64,000 nucleotides of DNA from Mycolicibacterium sp. P1-5 (lineage in GTDB: Bacteria > Actinomycetota > Actinomycetes > Mycobacteriales > Mycobacteriaceae), in NCBI RefSeq assembly GCF_008329565.1, contig NZ_NPKT01000004.1:1-64000 (forward strand), in the 5' to 3' direction. Shown here in pieces: positions 37,770 to 46,285 of this stretch (the first letter of the stretch is position 1; the number at the start of each line of letters is the position of its first letter). The translations under genes were made by a program, and so were the position numbers. The notes below the pieces were generated by a model, which had not been told where the DNA came from, ran no database searches, and was given only the letters and a program-made list of their open reading frames with translations.

Positions 37770-38576
37770 ATGACGACCATCGATGCTTACACCGGTGTCC
37801 CGGAACTGACCGTCAAGCTCGACGGCGGCGTGTTGTCGGTGACGCTGAACCGGCCCGACAGCCTGAACTCGCTGAACGCGATCATGCTGCGGACGCTGGC
37901 CGACGTGCTCGAGCATGCAGCTGACGACGCGTCGGTGCGCGTGGTACGGCTCGGCGGAGCCGGGCGTGGGTTCAGCTCCGGGGCGGGGATCAGCGCCGAG
38001 GACCAGTCGAACCGCCGGCCGGATACCCCGGATGAGGTGCTGCTGGAGGCGAACCGCGCGGTGCGCGCGATCACGAACCTGCCCAAGCCGGTCGTTGCGG
38101 TGGTGCAGGGACCGGCAGCCGGCGTCGGGGTGTCGCTGGCACTGGCCAGTGACGTCGTGCTGGCGTCGGAGAAAGCATTCTTCTTGTTGGCGTTCACCAA
38201 AATCGGCTTGATGCCCGACGGCGGCGCCTCGGCGTTGGTGGCTGCGGCGGTGGGCCGGATCCGGGCGCTGCGGATGGCGCTTCTCGCCGAACGCCTTTCG
38301 GCTGCCGAGGCATTCGATCACGGGCTGGTGAGTGCGGTGTACCCCGTCGACGAGCTGGAGGCGGGCGTGGCCGCGGTCATCGAGAAGCTGAAATCCGGTC
38401 CGGCGGTCGCGCTGCGCAAGACAAAGCAGGCGATCAACGCGGCGACGCTCACCGAGCTGGAGGCCGCGATCGGCCGGGAGGAAGAAGGCCAGCGAATCCT
38501 GCTGGGCTCCAGCGATTTCCGCGAGGGCACCAAGGCGTTCCAGGAGCACCGCTCGCCTGTCTTCACTGAGGATTAG
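37770..38576 (+). CDS. crotonase-family protein, isomerase-like (EchA10-type)
   Basis: A 268-residue enoyl-CoA hydratase/isomerase-fold protein. The oxyanion-hole segments are present (GFSSGAG and GPAAGVGVSLALASD), but neither of the two glutamates of true hydratases is there: the first position is Ser122 and the second falls in KIGLMPDGGAS, where Asp150 is used as in PaaG-type isomerases. So an isomerase or related reaction is more likely than hydration. It is divergent from mcr, as in the Rv1142c-Rv1143 neighbourhood. Confidence 0.88.
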   Translation: MTTIDAYTGVPELTVKLDGGVLSVTLNRPDSLNSLNAIMLRTLADVLEHAADDASVRVVRLGGAGRGFSSGAGISAEDQSNRRPDTPDEVLLEANRAVRAITNLPKPVVAVVQGPAAGVGVSLALASDVVLASEKAFFLLAFTKIGLMPDGGASALVAAAVGRIRALRMALLAERLSAAEAFDHGLVSAVYPVDELEAGVAAVIEKLKSGPAVALRKTKQAINAATLTELEAAIGREEEGQRILLGSSDFREGTKAFQEHRSPVFTED

Positions 38577-38718
38577 CTCGCCTGCCTCCGCTATAGACCT
38601 CACTTCTCCAGAACGCGATATCACCGGTGATAGCACGTTTCGAACGAACCACCCACCACGCCATCGGCCCGCGCCCGCCGGGATCCCAGCTTGTCGGACC
38701 CCCTCGCCATCATGAGGC

Positions 38719-39069
38719 ATGCCGAACTACACGTACCGCGCCGAATGGTCTGACGACTATTGCCAGTACGTCGGACTGTGCCTGGAGTTCAAAGGGCGTT
38801 ACGCGACAGCGCTGTCGCCTCATGAAGCGATCGAACGCGTCGAGAAGCTGATCGCCCAGGAACTCGAAGAACTGGCCGACCTCGGCATCGATCCACCAGA
38901 ATCGCTGACCGACCACAACTACAGCGGCAAGTTCGCGGTGCGCACCTCGCCGGTGTTGCACGAGCGGCTCATCGTCGAGGCCGCCGAGCAGGGCATCTCG
39001 TTGAACAAGTGGGTGAGCTACAAACTCGCCGGTCGCCCGGCGCCGTCCATCGACGACCTCTTCGATTGA
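38719..39069 (+). CDS. HicB-family antitoxin-like protein (no HicA partner)
   Basis: A 116-residue protein. Residues 1-60 are the HicB partial RNase-H fold (YTYRAEWSDDYCQYVGLCLEFKG, then SPHEAIERVEKLIAQEL), and residues 75-108 form an Arc/MetJ-like ribbon-helix-helix (YSGKFAVRTSPVLHERLIVEAAEQGISLNKWVSYKLA region). HicB normally neutralises the HicA mRNA interferase, but no HicA (60-80 residues) fits in the 142 bases upstream or 49 downstream. It may be a stand-alone DNA-binding regulator. Confidence 0.85.
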   Translation: MPNYTYRAEWSDDYCQYVGLCLEFKGRYATALSPHEAIERVEKLIAQELEELADLGIDPPESLTDHNYSGKFAVRTSPVLHERLIVEAAEQGISLNKWVSYKLAGRPAPSIDDLFD

Positions 39070-39118
39070 CCCGAAAATCGTTGGACGTCTGCTAGATCCG
39101 TCAGCGACCATCGATGTC

Positions 39119-40408
39119 ATGAGTACGCGCTGCGAAATCGACGAGCCGGTGAGGGCCACCGGCCGCTGGCGCGTGCTCGCGCCCTTCCACTATCGCGAGT
39201 TCCGGCTGCTCATCGCGGCGATGTCGATCTCGCTGTTTGCCGAGGGCATGTGGACCGTGGTGATGGCGCTGCAAGTCATCGCCCTGGCCGACGACCCCGC
39301 TGCCCTGTCCTTGGTCGCCGCCTGCCTGGCCGTCGGCATGTTGGCGTTCAGCCTGATCGGCGGCATTGTGGCCGACCGGGTGTCGCAGCGGGCGATCATC
39401 ATCGCTGTCGAGGTCGCCAACGTCGCGGCCACCGGCGCGGTCGCCATCCTGGGCGTGCTCGACCAGCTGCAGCTGTGGCATATGGCAACGGCGGCAACGG
39501 TTCTCGGTATCGGTGCGGCCTTCTTCTTCCCGGCCTACAGCGCCTACCTACCGCGCATCCTGCCGGCCGAGCAGCTGCTGGCGGCCAACGGCGTCGAAGG
39601 CGCCATCCGCCCCACCCTGCAGCAGGCCGTCGGCCCAGCCGTGGCCGGCGCGCTGATCGGGATCACCTTCCCCGCCCTGGGCTCGGTCACGGTGACCGTA
39701 CTGTTCGTCGTCGCGCTGACCTTGCTGGTAGCCATGCGACCAGGCGAAGGCTCGCACATCGTCATGGCCGTCGAAGGCGAAAAGCCACACGTGTTAACCG
39801 ATCTCAAGATGGGTCTCCGTTTCGTCCTGCACACCGCATGGCTGCGTTGGACGCTGGTATTCGCCTGTACCTGGGTGTTCCTGGCGATGGGTCCGATCGA
39901 GGTGCTGCTGCCGTTCATCGCGCACAACCGGTTCGCACACGGCGAGCAGGTGTACGGTCTCATGCTCGCGTCGTTCGGCTTGGGCAGTGCGCTCGGTGCT
40001 CTGGCTGTGTCTTCGCGTCGGCTGCCGCGGCGCTACCTCACCGTCATGATGACGATGTGGGGCGCGGGGTCGTTACCGTTGGCGATCGTCGGGGCGACGT
40101 CGTCGTTGGCGGTGATGGTGATCGCGCTGTTCGTCGTCGGGCTCACCGACGGTGCCGGCTCGGTCATCTGGGGCACGCTACTGCAGCGGCGGGTACCGCC
40201 GGAGATGCTCGGCCGGGTGTCGAGTCTGGACTTCTTCGTCTCGCTGGCATTCATGCCGGTGTCGATGGCGGTCGCCGGCCCATTGTCGAAAGCAGTTCCG
40301 GTGGAACTCATTTTCGTGGTGACCGGCATCGGGCCGGTACTGCTGGCGGCGGTCGCGCTGATCGCCGCACGCATGCCGCGCGACGAGATCGCGCATCCGC
40401 TGGGTTAG
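39119..40408 (+). CDS. MFS exporter, EntS/MFS_3 type
   Basis: A 429-residue transporter with 12 helices. The N-terminal HYREFRLLIAAMSISLFAEGMWTVVMALQVIAL, GIVADRVSQRAIIIAVE (motif A) and FFFPAYSAYLPRILPAEQLLAANGVEGAIRPTLQQAVGPAVAGALIG are typical of EntS/MFS_3 exporters of siderophores or drugs. The HicB-like gene is 49 bases upstream. It overlaps the stop of the convergent CPBP gene by 4 bases. Substrate not determined; macrolide or drug efflux is a possibility. Confidence 0.88.
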   Translation: MSTRCEIDEPVRATGRWRVLAPFHYREFRLLIAAMSISLFAEGMWTVVMALQVIALADDPAALSLVAACLAVGMLAFSLIGGIVADRVSQRAIIIAVEVANVAATGAVAILGVLDQLQLWHMATAATVLGIGAAFFFPAYSAYLPRILPAEQLLAANGVEGAIRPTLQQAVGPAVAGALIGITFPALGSVTVTVLFVVALTLLVAMRPGEGSHIVMAVEGEKPHVLTDLKMGLRFVLHTAWLRWTLVFACTWVFLAMGPIEVLLPFIAHNRFAHGEQVYGLMLASFGLGSALGALAVSSRRLPRRYLTVMMTMWGAGSLPLAIVGATSSLAVMVIALFVVGLTDGAGSVIWGTLLQRRVPPEMLGRVSSLDFFVSLAFMPVSMAVAGPLSKAVPVELIFVVTGIGPVLLAAVALIAARMPRDEIAHPLG

Positions 40409-41106
40409 TGCCAGACGCCGAACAACGGCGGCAGTGCCAGCACCATGATCAGACCCCATATCACGTGGGTGAGGACCGGTGCCAGAACTCCGCCGGTGGC
40501 TCGGCGCTCCACAGCACACACGGTGCCGAGGATGATTGCGGCGAAGCCCAGCATCCAGTTGCCACTCGCGCACGTCGCGACTGTGTACAACAGCGTGGAG
40601 ATCACCACTGGATGGAACGTGCCGAGCGCGGTGTACAGCGCGCCGCGGAAGAACATTTCCTCGGCCAAGCCGTTCACGAGCGTGATCGCCACGACCAGTA
40701 GCAGGCTGCCGTGGTTGGCGTACTCCAGCACTCGGGTGATCGCCGCAGCGATCGGCGGGATCTCCCGGGTGACCAGACCGCCGACCACGAAGACACCGCC
40801 GAGCAGCAGCCCGATCGCGAGCCCGGTGATCACCGGCCGCTGGTTACGCCCGCGCCAACGGATGCAACCCAGGTGGACCGGGCCGGACAGCAGCGCCCCG
40901 AACGCCCACGCCGCCGCAAGCGCCATCGTCAACCAGTAGAACGACGCGTCCCCGGGAGTTCGGGTCAGCGAGACACCGAGCAGAACCGCACCGACCACCA
41001 GCACCACGCACACGGCAATGCGCCGCCTGCGGATCACCGATGGCCATTCCTGCTGTGGAACAGCCACATTGGCGGCAACTGAACGAATCTCGGTGAGCAT
41101 CGTCAT
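40405..41106 (-). CDS. CPBP-family intramembrane metalloprotease
   Basis: A 233-residue membrane protein with about seven helices. The CPBP/Abi motif is LAEEMFFRG, giving Glu149-Glu150 and Arg154, followed by the second conserved motif with FxxxH replaced partly by TCASGN and a final THVIWGLIM where His is a metal ligand. Such proteases cleave membrane or lipoprotein substrates, or process prenylated peptides. Its ATG overlaps the stop of the NAD-binding protein by ATGA, so it is coupled to it. A second in-frame ATG is two codons later. Confidence 0.82.
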   Translation of the reverse strand: MTMLTEIRSVAANVAVPQQEWPSVIRRRRIAVCVVLVVGAVLLGVSLTRTPGDASFYWLTMALAAAWAFGALLSGPVHLGCIRWRGRNQRPVITGLAIGLLLGGVFVVGGLVTREIPPIAAAITRVLEYANHGSLLLVVAITLVNGLAEEMFFRGALYTALGTFHPVVISTLLYTVATCASGNWMLGFAAIILGTVCAVERRATGGVLAPVLTHVIWGLIMVLALPPLFGVWH

Positions 41107-42245
41107 GGGAAGCGGACTTTCGCCAGCAGTAGATCCAGGCCAGTCCGCAGCACGCCGGCCAGCGGACCGGGCACCGAATTGAGCAGCCGCAGCGCAGGAC
41201 GCGCCACGCCAGGCGTCACCGTCGCGGCCACACGTCGTAGTCGCAGCGCATCGCCCCCGGCCCAGATCGGATCGCTGTCGGCGAGGTGATGCGGGTCGGC
41301 CAACTGGTCGACCGGGCGGGGCCGCGGGCTGGACACCGCGGCGGCGACGGCGTCCTCGATGGTGGTGAGCCCACCGGGTGGGTCCGGTACGTGGTCACGT
41401 AAGACAGTGTCCGATGCCGTCATCGGATGGTCCAGCGATTCGATGAGATCGGCGGCCAACCCGGTAGGCACCGGCACCGCCGCACCGGCCACCCGGCCGA
41501 CCACGGCGTGCGGCACGAAATCGCGCACCGGCAGCCCGGCCCGAACTTCACCCGCCGCGTCGATGTAGGCCTGCAACAACTCGCGGTACGTGGTGACGTC
41601 GGGCCCGACGATGTCGTAGGAGCCGGCCGGCACGTCGGCGGGGTCGGCCGCGGCAACCAGGTAATACAGCACGTCGCGAATCGAGATCGGTTCGATGTCG
41701 TGCTCGGCCCACGGCGGCAACGGAATCAACCAGAACCGATCGCCGACGTAGCGGACCATCTCGAAGGATGTCGAGCCCGCGCCGATGATCACCGCCGCAC
41801 CAAGCCAGACCAATTCAGCGCCGCCGTCGACATTGAGTGCGGCGGCCACTTCGGCCCGGCCGGCCAGATGCTCGGACAGAGTGTCCCCATCGGGCACGAA
41901 CCCGCCGAGGTACACGATGCGCCCCACACCGGCGGCCGCCGCCACCGTCGCCACGTTGGCCGCCGCCGCATTGTCGCGCTCACGAAACCCGGGCTGACCA
42001 ATCCCGTGCACCAGGTAATAGATGACGTCGATGGGACCGGAAACCGCGAATGCGGTCTCGATCGACGTGGAGTCGTCAGCATCAAAAATTACGGCCGTCA
42101 CGTCGTCACACCATCCGAACCGGCCCAGTTTCTCCGGGTCGCGGGTCGCGGCGACCACCTCGTGCCCGTCGTCGAGCAGCTTGGCCACCAGCCGAGAACC
42201 GACGTATCCGGTGGCACCGGTGACCAGGATCCGCTTCGACTCCAC
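41103..42245 (-). CDS. NAD(P)-binding atypical SDR / NmrA-like protein
   Basis: A 380-residue protein. The Rossmann motif [23 protein letters not shown] opens the chain, then [17 protein letters not shown] and [11 protein letters not shown] fit the complex-I/NmrA-like atypical SDR group. The C-terminal 120 residues are a membrane-avoidant, Pro/Ala-rich domain ending [15 protein letters not shown]. It sits between the gamma-carbonic anhydrase-like gene (67 bases upstream) and the CPBP gene, probably as one operon. No catalytic Tyr-x-x-x-Lys is evident, so enzymatic function is uncertain. Confidence 0.82.
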   Translation of the reverse strand: MESKRILVTGATGYVGSRLVAKLLDDGHEVVAATRDPEKLGRFGWCDDVTAVIFDADDSTSIETAFAVSGPIDVIYYLVHGIGQPGFRERDNAAAANVATVAAAAGVGRIVYLGGFVPDGDTLSEHLAGRAEVAAALNVDGGAELVWLGAAVIIGAGSTSFEMVRYVGDRFWLIPLPPWAEHDIEPISIRDVLYYLVAAADPADVPAGSYDIVGPDVTTYRELLQAYIDAAGEVRAGLPVRDFVPHAVVGRVAGAAVPVPTGLAADLIESLDHPMTASDTVLRDHVPDPPGGLTTIEDAVAAAVSSPRPRPVDQLADPHHLADSDPIWAGGDALRLRRVAATVTPGVARPALRLLNSVPGPLAGVLRTGLDLLLAKVRFP

Positions 42246-42312
42246 GGTAGGACTATCGGCAGTCTGGCGTCAGTGCAAACCTGACGGCGGTGTGAGATCG
42301 ATCCCCCGGGAC

Positions 42313-42834
42313 CTATTCCGACTCGCGATGCAGGTCGATGAGGTGTTCGTAGACAGCAGCGTTCATGCGATTGCCGTCCAGCTCGCCATCGGACAGTTCG
42401 CGCCGGACCTTGGCTGGAACCCCGGCCACCAGCGAGCGGGGCGGGACGACCATGCCCTGCGGCACCACAGCACCGGCGCCCACGATCGAACCGGCTCCGA
42501 TCACCGCGCCGTTGAGCACGATCGAACCCATCCCGATCAGCGAGCCGTCCTCGACCGCGCAGCCGTGCAGCACCGCGTTGTGACCGACGGTCACGCCGGC
42601 GCCGATCCGCGCCGGGAAACCGGGGTCGACGTGCACGGTGGCACCGTCCTGGATATTGCTGCCCTCGCCGACGTCGATCCACTCGGCCTCGGCTCGCAGA
42701 GTCGCCGAATACCAGACGCTGACCCGCGATGCGAGGCGTACTTGGCCGATCACCGCCGCGTTGGGCGCGACCCAGGACTCGGCGTGAAGTTCGGGGCTGT
42801 GCCCGCCAATGGACATGATCAGAGGTTCGGCCAT
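42313..42834 (-). CDS. gamma-carbonic anhydrase-like hexapeptide-repeat protein
   Basis: A 173-residue left-handed beta-helix protein. Hexapeptide repeats (such as AVIGQV, IGAGVT, VIGAGS, VGAGAV) run through residues 26-145. The three zinc histidines of gamma-class carbonic anhydrases are all present: His68 (TVHVD), His85 and His90 (VGHNAVLHGC). Members bind CO2/HCO3 or act as acyl-CoA-binding proteins. ATG 42834 is chosen; an ATG three codons earlier is possible. It is divergent from the SnoaL-like gene. Confidence 0.88.
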   Translation of the reverse strand: MAEPLIMSIGGHSPELHAESWVAPNAAVIGQVRLASRVSVWYSATLRAEAEWIDVGEGSNIQDGATVHVDPGFPARIGAGVTVGHNAVLHGCAVEDGSLIGMGSIVLNGAVIGAGSIVGAGAVVPQGMVVPPRSLVAGVPAKVRRELSDGELDGNRMNAAVYEHLIDLHRESE

Positions 42835-42909
42835 GGCCGACATCGTATGCAGATCCGGGATTCGACCCCGCAGACCAGGGTGTCCGTTGATCGGGAAACC
42901 TGGACGAGC

Positions 42910-43380
42910 ATGGCCAATTCGTCAGCGACAGGTGCCGCGGCGTCATCCGCCGACGATCTCGAGGCCATTCGCCAGCTCAAGGCGCGCTACTTCCGTTTCA
43001 TGGACACCAAAGACTGGCAGGCGTGGCGCGAAGTCTTCGCCGACGATGTGGTCGGGGTGTTCGACAACGCAGTGTCAACCAATGGCGCCGACGGTCAGCC
43101 CGGCCCCACCTGGCAGGGCGCCGACGTCCTGGTGACCTCGATTCGAGCAGCGATCGAAGAGTGCATCACCGTGCACCACGGCCACACTCCGGAGATCACG
43201 CTGACGTCGAGCACAACTGCCAGCGGGATTTGGGCGATGCAAGATGTGGTGGAGTTCCCCAACGGACACGTGTTGCATGGTGCAGGCCATTACCACGAGA
43301 ACTACACGAAATCCGGTGGCATATGGCGCATCCAAACGATCCATCTCAGCCGCATCCGAATCGTGTTCAGCTCCGGGTAA
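42910..43380 (+). CDS. SnoaL-like (NTF2-fold) protein
   Basis: A 156-residue NTF2-fold protein. The pattern LEAIRQLKARYFRFMDTKDWQAWREVFADDVV is shared by SnoaL/LinA-type dehydratases and ring-hydroxylating dioxygenase beta-like proteins, and VVEFPNGHVLHGAGHYHENYTKSGGIWRIQTIHLSRI completes the barrel with two His (residue 118 region) that could be catalytic. A GTG ten codons upstream is an alternative start. It follows the divergent gamma-CA gene by 76 bases. Function unknown; the fold is well supported. Confidence 0.82.
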   Translation: MANSSATGAAASSADDLEAIRQLKARYFRFMDTKDWQAWREVFADDVVGVFDNAVSTNGADGQPGPTWQGADVLVTSIRAAIEECITVHHGHTPEITLTSSTTASGIWAMQDVVEFPNGHVLHGAGHYHENYTKSGGIWRIQTIHLSRIRIVFSSG

Positions 43381-43409
43381 CCGCCTGACCTGCGGTTTCA
43401 ATGCCCGTT

Positions 43410-43439
43410 TTGAGACTGGCGCTTTGCTGCCAGTACGAT
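43410..43439 (+). promoter_or_regulatory. SigA-like promoter of the FAS1 gene with inverted repeat in its spacer
   Basis: TTGAGA (43410-43415) and TACGAT (43434-43439) stand 18 bases apart, about 70 bases before the GTG start. The spacer carries CTGGC and GCCAG as an inverted repeat (43416-43433), which may be a regulator or sigma-factor feature. Confidence 0.5.
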
Positions 43440-43507
43440 TCTTTGCGGCGCAGCGGTAACGGGGATCCGCATTTCGCCGACTCCATCAGAGACTCAAAGG
43501 AGCCGAA

Positions 43508-44260
43508 GTGAGCACTCGTACCAAGTCCCTGGGCGTCGCCGCGGCGTTTGTCGCAATCGCTGTCGCGATCCCGACCGCCGTTCAGGCCTACGCCGATCCG
43601 ACCACGGATCCCACCACCCCGGCGGCGCCGACCACGACGCAAATCCCGGTGCCCAGCATGAGCCAGCTGCCTGATCCGCAGGGTTCCGGCTGCGATGCCT
43701 ACAAGAACCGCATCCCCACCGGCGCCGGCTCGTTGACGAGCATGGGCTCGCAGAATGCGACCGCGGCCATCGCGGCCAACCCGGATTTGAGCACCTTCAG
43801 CGCAGCGATCTCCGGCGGCCTCAACCCCGCGGTCAACCTCGTCAGCGTGATCGACGGCGGCCCGTACGTGGTGTTTGCGCCGACCAACGACGCTTTCGCC
43901 AAGCTCGACGAGGCGACCCTGGCGCAGCTCAAGAGCGACCCCGCCGCGCTGACGTCGACGCTGTACTACCACCTGGTGCTCGGCTACCTCGGCCCCGACG
44001 ACCTGCACGGCAAGATGCCGACCCAGCAGGGCAGCCCGGTGAACGTGACCGGCAAGGGCGGCGACATCAAGGTGAACGACACCGCAAAGCTGGTGTGCGG
44101 CTACACCGCTCGCGGTGCCTACATCTACATGATCGACACCGTGCTCAGCCCGAGCGATGCGCCGACCACGTCGACCAGCACGACGTCGACCACCACGTCG
44201 TCAGCGCCCGCCGAGTCGACGTCGGCTACGCCGACGACGACCAAGCCCGCTGCCGCGTAA
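43508..44260 (+). CDS. secreted fasciclin (FAS1) domain protein
   Basis: A 250-residue exported protein related to the MPT70/MPT83 family. GTG start with AAAGGAG ahead. Residues 1-29 are a signal peptide ending VQAYADP. After a Thr/Pro linker, the FAS1 domain runs from about residue 65 to 215 with TAAIAANPDLSTFSAAI, the FAPTNDAFAKL signature and the YYHLVLG strand. The final 35 residues are Ser/Thr-rich, a plausible O-mannosylation or wall-anchor region. Adhesion-like role inferred from the domain. It converges tail-to-tail with the crotonase gene, abutting with no gap. Confidence 0.92.
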   Translation: MSTRTKSLGVAAAFVAIAVAIPTAVQAYADPTTDPTTPAAPTTTQIPVPSMSQLPDPQGSGCDAYKNRIPTGAGSLTSMGSQNATAAIAANPDLSTFSAAISGGLNPAVNLVSVIDGGPYVVFAPTNDAFAKLDEATLAQLKSDPAALTSTLYYHLVLGYLGPDDLHGKMPTQQGSPVNVTGKGGDIKVNDTAKLVCGYTARGAYIYMIDTVLSPSDAPTTSTSTTSTTTSSAPAESTSATPTTTKPAAA

Positions 44261-45058
44261 CTAGCGCGCCTTCCAGACCGGCTGGCGCTTCTCTGCGAAC
44301 GCCAGCGGGCCCTCCTTGGCGTCCTCGGACTTCATCAGCGGGCCGATCTCCCGCATGGTGCGCGTCCAGCCGGCTTCGTCCCCGGTGATCACACCATCGT
44401 CGACACCGACCGCGACGCGCTTGCTGGCCTGCACGGCCAGCGGCGCGTTGACCGTAATACGTTGCGCCAGAGCCAAAGCCGCATCGACGACGGTTCCGTC
44501 GGGCACGACGTCGTTGATCAGCCCCCACTTCAAAGCCTCGGCTGCGGTGATGGGCTCGCCGGTGAACAGCAGCTGCATGGCGACCTTTCGCGGCAGCTGC
44601 TCGACGATGCGGAACACACCACCCGCCGCGGCGACCAAGCCGCGCTTGACCTCCGGCAGCCCGAACTTGGCACTCTCCTCGGCGATGACCAGGTCACTGG
44701 CCAGCGCCAGCTCGGTGCCACCGCCGAGTGCAGTGCCGTTGACCGCCGCGATGGTCGGCTTGTCGATGAAGTGGCGGACGTAGCCGGCGAAACCCCACTC
44801 CGGGTGTTGCGGGTGAAAGAGGTTCTCCCGCCGGTAGATCGCCTTGAGGTCGGCGCCGGCGCAGAACGACTTGTCGCCGGAGCCGGTGATCACCACCGCC
44901 CAGACGTCGGCGTCGTCCTGAGCCTGCCGCAACGCATCGCCGACAGCGGTGCTGACCGCGCCGTTGACAGCATTTCGCGCGTCGGGCCGGTTGATCGTGA
45001 TCAGCGCGACGTTCCCCCGCCGCTCGTAAAGAGCGGCGGGGGCTTCGGCTTCGGTCAC
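44261..45058 (-). CDS. enoyl-CoA hydratase/isomerase family protein
   Basis: A 265-residue crotonase with the two conserved catalytic glutamates: Glu116 in TALGGGTELALASD and Glu136 in GLPEVKRG, and the oxyanion-hole segment SFCAGADLKAI. This is consistent with enoyl-CoA hydration in beta-oxidation. The GTG at 45058 overlaps the upstream thiolase TAG by one base, so the longer frame is rejected. Operon: thiolase then crotonase, on the minus strand. Confidence 0.93.
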   Translation of the reverse strand: MTEAEAPAALYERRGNVALITINRPDARNAVNGAVSTAVGDALRQAQDDADVWAVVITGSGDKSFCAGADLKAIYRRENLFHPQHPEWGFAGYVRHFIDKPTIAAVNGTALGGGTELALASDLVIAEESAKFGLPEVKRGLVAAAGGVFRIVEQLPRKVAMQLLFTGEPITAAEALKWGLINDVVPDGTVVDAALALAQRITVNAPLAVQASKRVAVGVDDGVITGDEAGWTRTMREIGPLMKSEDAKEGPLAFAEKRQPVWKAR

Positions 45059-46215
45059 TACAGCAGCTCGAGGATGGTGGCGTTCGCCTGGCCGCCGCCT
45101 TCGCACATGGTCTGCAGACCGTACTGAATGTTGTTGTCGCGCATGTGGTACAGCAGCGTGGTCAGGATCCGCGCACCCGAACCACCGAGCGGGTGGCCGA
45201 GCGCGATCGCGCCGCCATTGGGGTTGAGCTTCGCCTCGTCGGCTCCGATGTCCTTCAGCCAGGCCATCGGCACCGGCGCGAAGGCCTCGTTCACCTCGAA
45301 CGCGCCGATCTGGTCGACGCTCAGCCCGGACTTCTTCAGCGCCTTCTGGGTGGCCGGGATCGGCGCGGTCAGCATGATCACCGGGTCGGCGCCGGCGAGC
45401 ACCGCGGTGTGCACCTTGGCCAGCGGCTTGAGGCCCAGGTCCTTGGCCTTCTCCGCCGACATCACCAGCAGAGCGGCCGAACCGTCGGAGATCTGGCTGG
45501 AGTTACCGGCGTGGATCACGCCGTCCTCCTTGAACGCCGGCTTGATCTTGGCCATCGACTCGACGGTGCCGCCGCGGCGGATGCCGCCGTCCTCGAGCAC
45601 CACGGTGTCGTTGCCGTCGGCGTCCGTGGTCTTGATGCCGACGATCTGATCCTTGAATGCGCCCGCATCCTGTGCTGCAGCGGCCTTTTCATGCGAGCCC
45701 AGGGAGAACTCGTCGAGCTGGGTGCGGCTCAAGCCCCATTGCTCGGCGATCATCTCGGCGCCGACGCCCTGGTTCGGGGTCTTGGCGTAGCGCGCCTTGA
45801 ACGACTGGCCATAGGGATTGCCGCCGTTGGCCAGCGAGGAGCCCATCGGGGTCCGCGACATCGACTCGACACCGCCGGCAACGACCACGTCGTAGTGGCC
45901 GGCCACCACACCGGCGACGGCGAAGTGCAGCGACTGCTGGCTGGAACCGCACTGGCGGTCCACCGTCACACCCGGGACGGTCTCGGGCCAGCCGGCACTC
46001 AGCAGTGCGGTGCGGGCGATGTCGAGGGCCTGCTCACCGGCTTGCATGACGCAGCCCCAGATCACGTCGTCGACGAGTGCGGGGTCGACACCGGCGCGCT
46101 CGACCAGGCCGTTGAGGACCTGAGCGGACAGTTCGGCGGGGTGGATGGTGGACAGTCCACCGTTGCGCTTTCCGACCGGCGAACGCACAGCTTCGACAAT
46201 TACGGCTTCGGCCAT
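45058..46215 (-). CDS. acetyl-CoA C-acyltransferase (thiolase)
   Basis: A 385-residue thiolase that cleaves 3-ketoacyl-CoA (or condenses acetyl-CoA). The nucleophile is Cys89 (TVDRQCGSSQQS), with His341 (GHPLGGSGAR) and Cys371 (MCEGGGQANA) completing the active site. AAGGAG lies just before the ATG at 46215; the earlier frame is rejected. It is followed by the crotonase gene with a one-base overlap and preceded by the DUF3556 gene. Together with these it forms a fatty acid or sterol degradation cluster. Confidence 0.93.
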   Translation of the reverse strand: MAEAVIVEAVRSPVGKRNGGLSTIHPAELSAQVLNGLVERAGVDPALVDDVIWGCVMQAGEQALDIARTALLSAGWPETVPGVTVDRQCGSSQQSLHFAVAGVVAGHYDVVVAGGVESMSRTPMGSSLANGGNPYGQSFKARYAKTPNQGVGAEMIAEQWGLSRTQLDEFSLGSHEKAAAAQDAGAFKDQIVGIKTTDADGNDTVVLEDGGIRRGGTVESMAKIKPAFKEDGVIHAGNSSQISDGSAALLVMSAEKAKDLGLKPLAKVHTAVLAGADPVIMLTAPIPATQKALKKSGLSVDQIGAFEVNEAFAPVPMAWLKDIGADEAKLNPNGGAIALGHPLGGSGARILTTLLYHMRDNNIQYGLQTMCEGGGQANATILELL

Positions 46216-46238
46216 CGGCCTGACTCCTTTACGACGGA

Positions 46239-46254
46239 TTGATCTTTGGATCAA
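46239..46254. promoter_or_regulatory. TTGATC-TTTG-GATCAA inverted repeat
   Basis: Perfect 6-base arms around TTTG, about 24 bases before the thiolase start. It could be an operator or a short hairpin. Confidence 0.4.
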
Positions 46255-46285
46255 AACACACGCTGTTTGACGACTGTCGAGCGGG

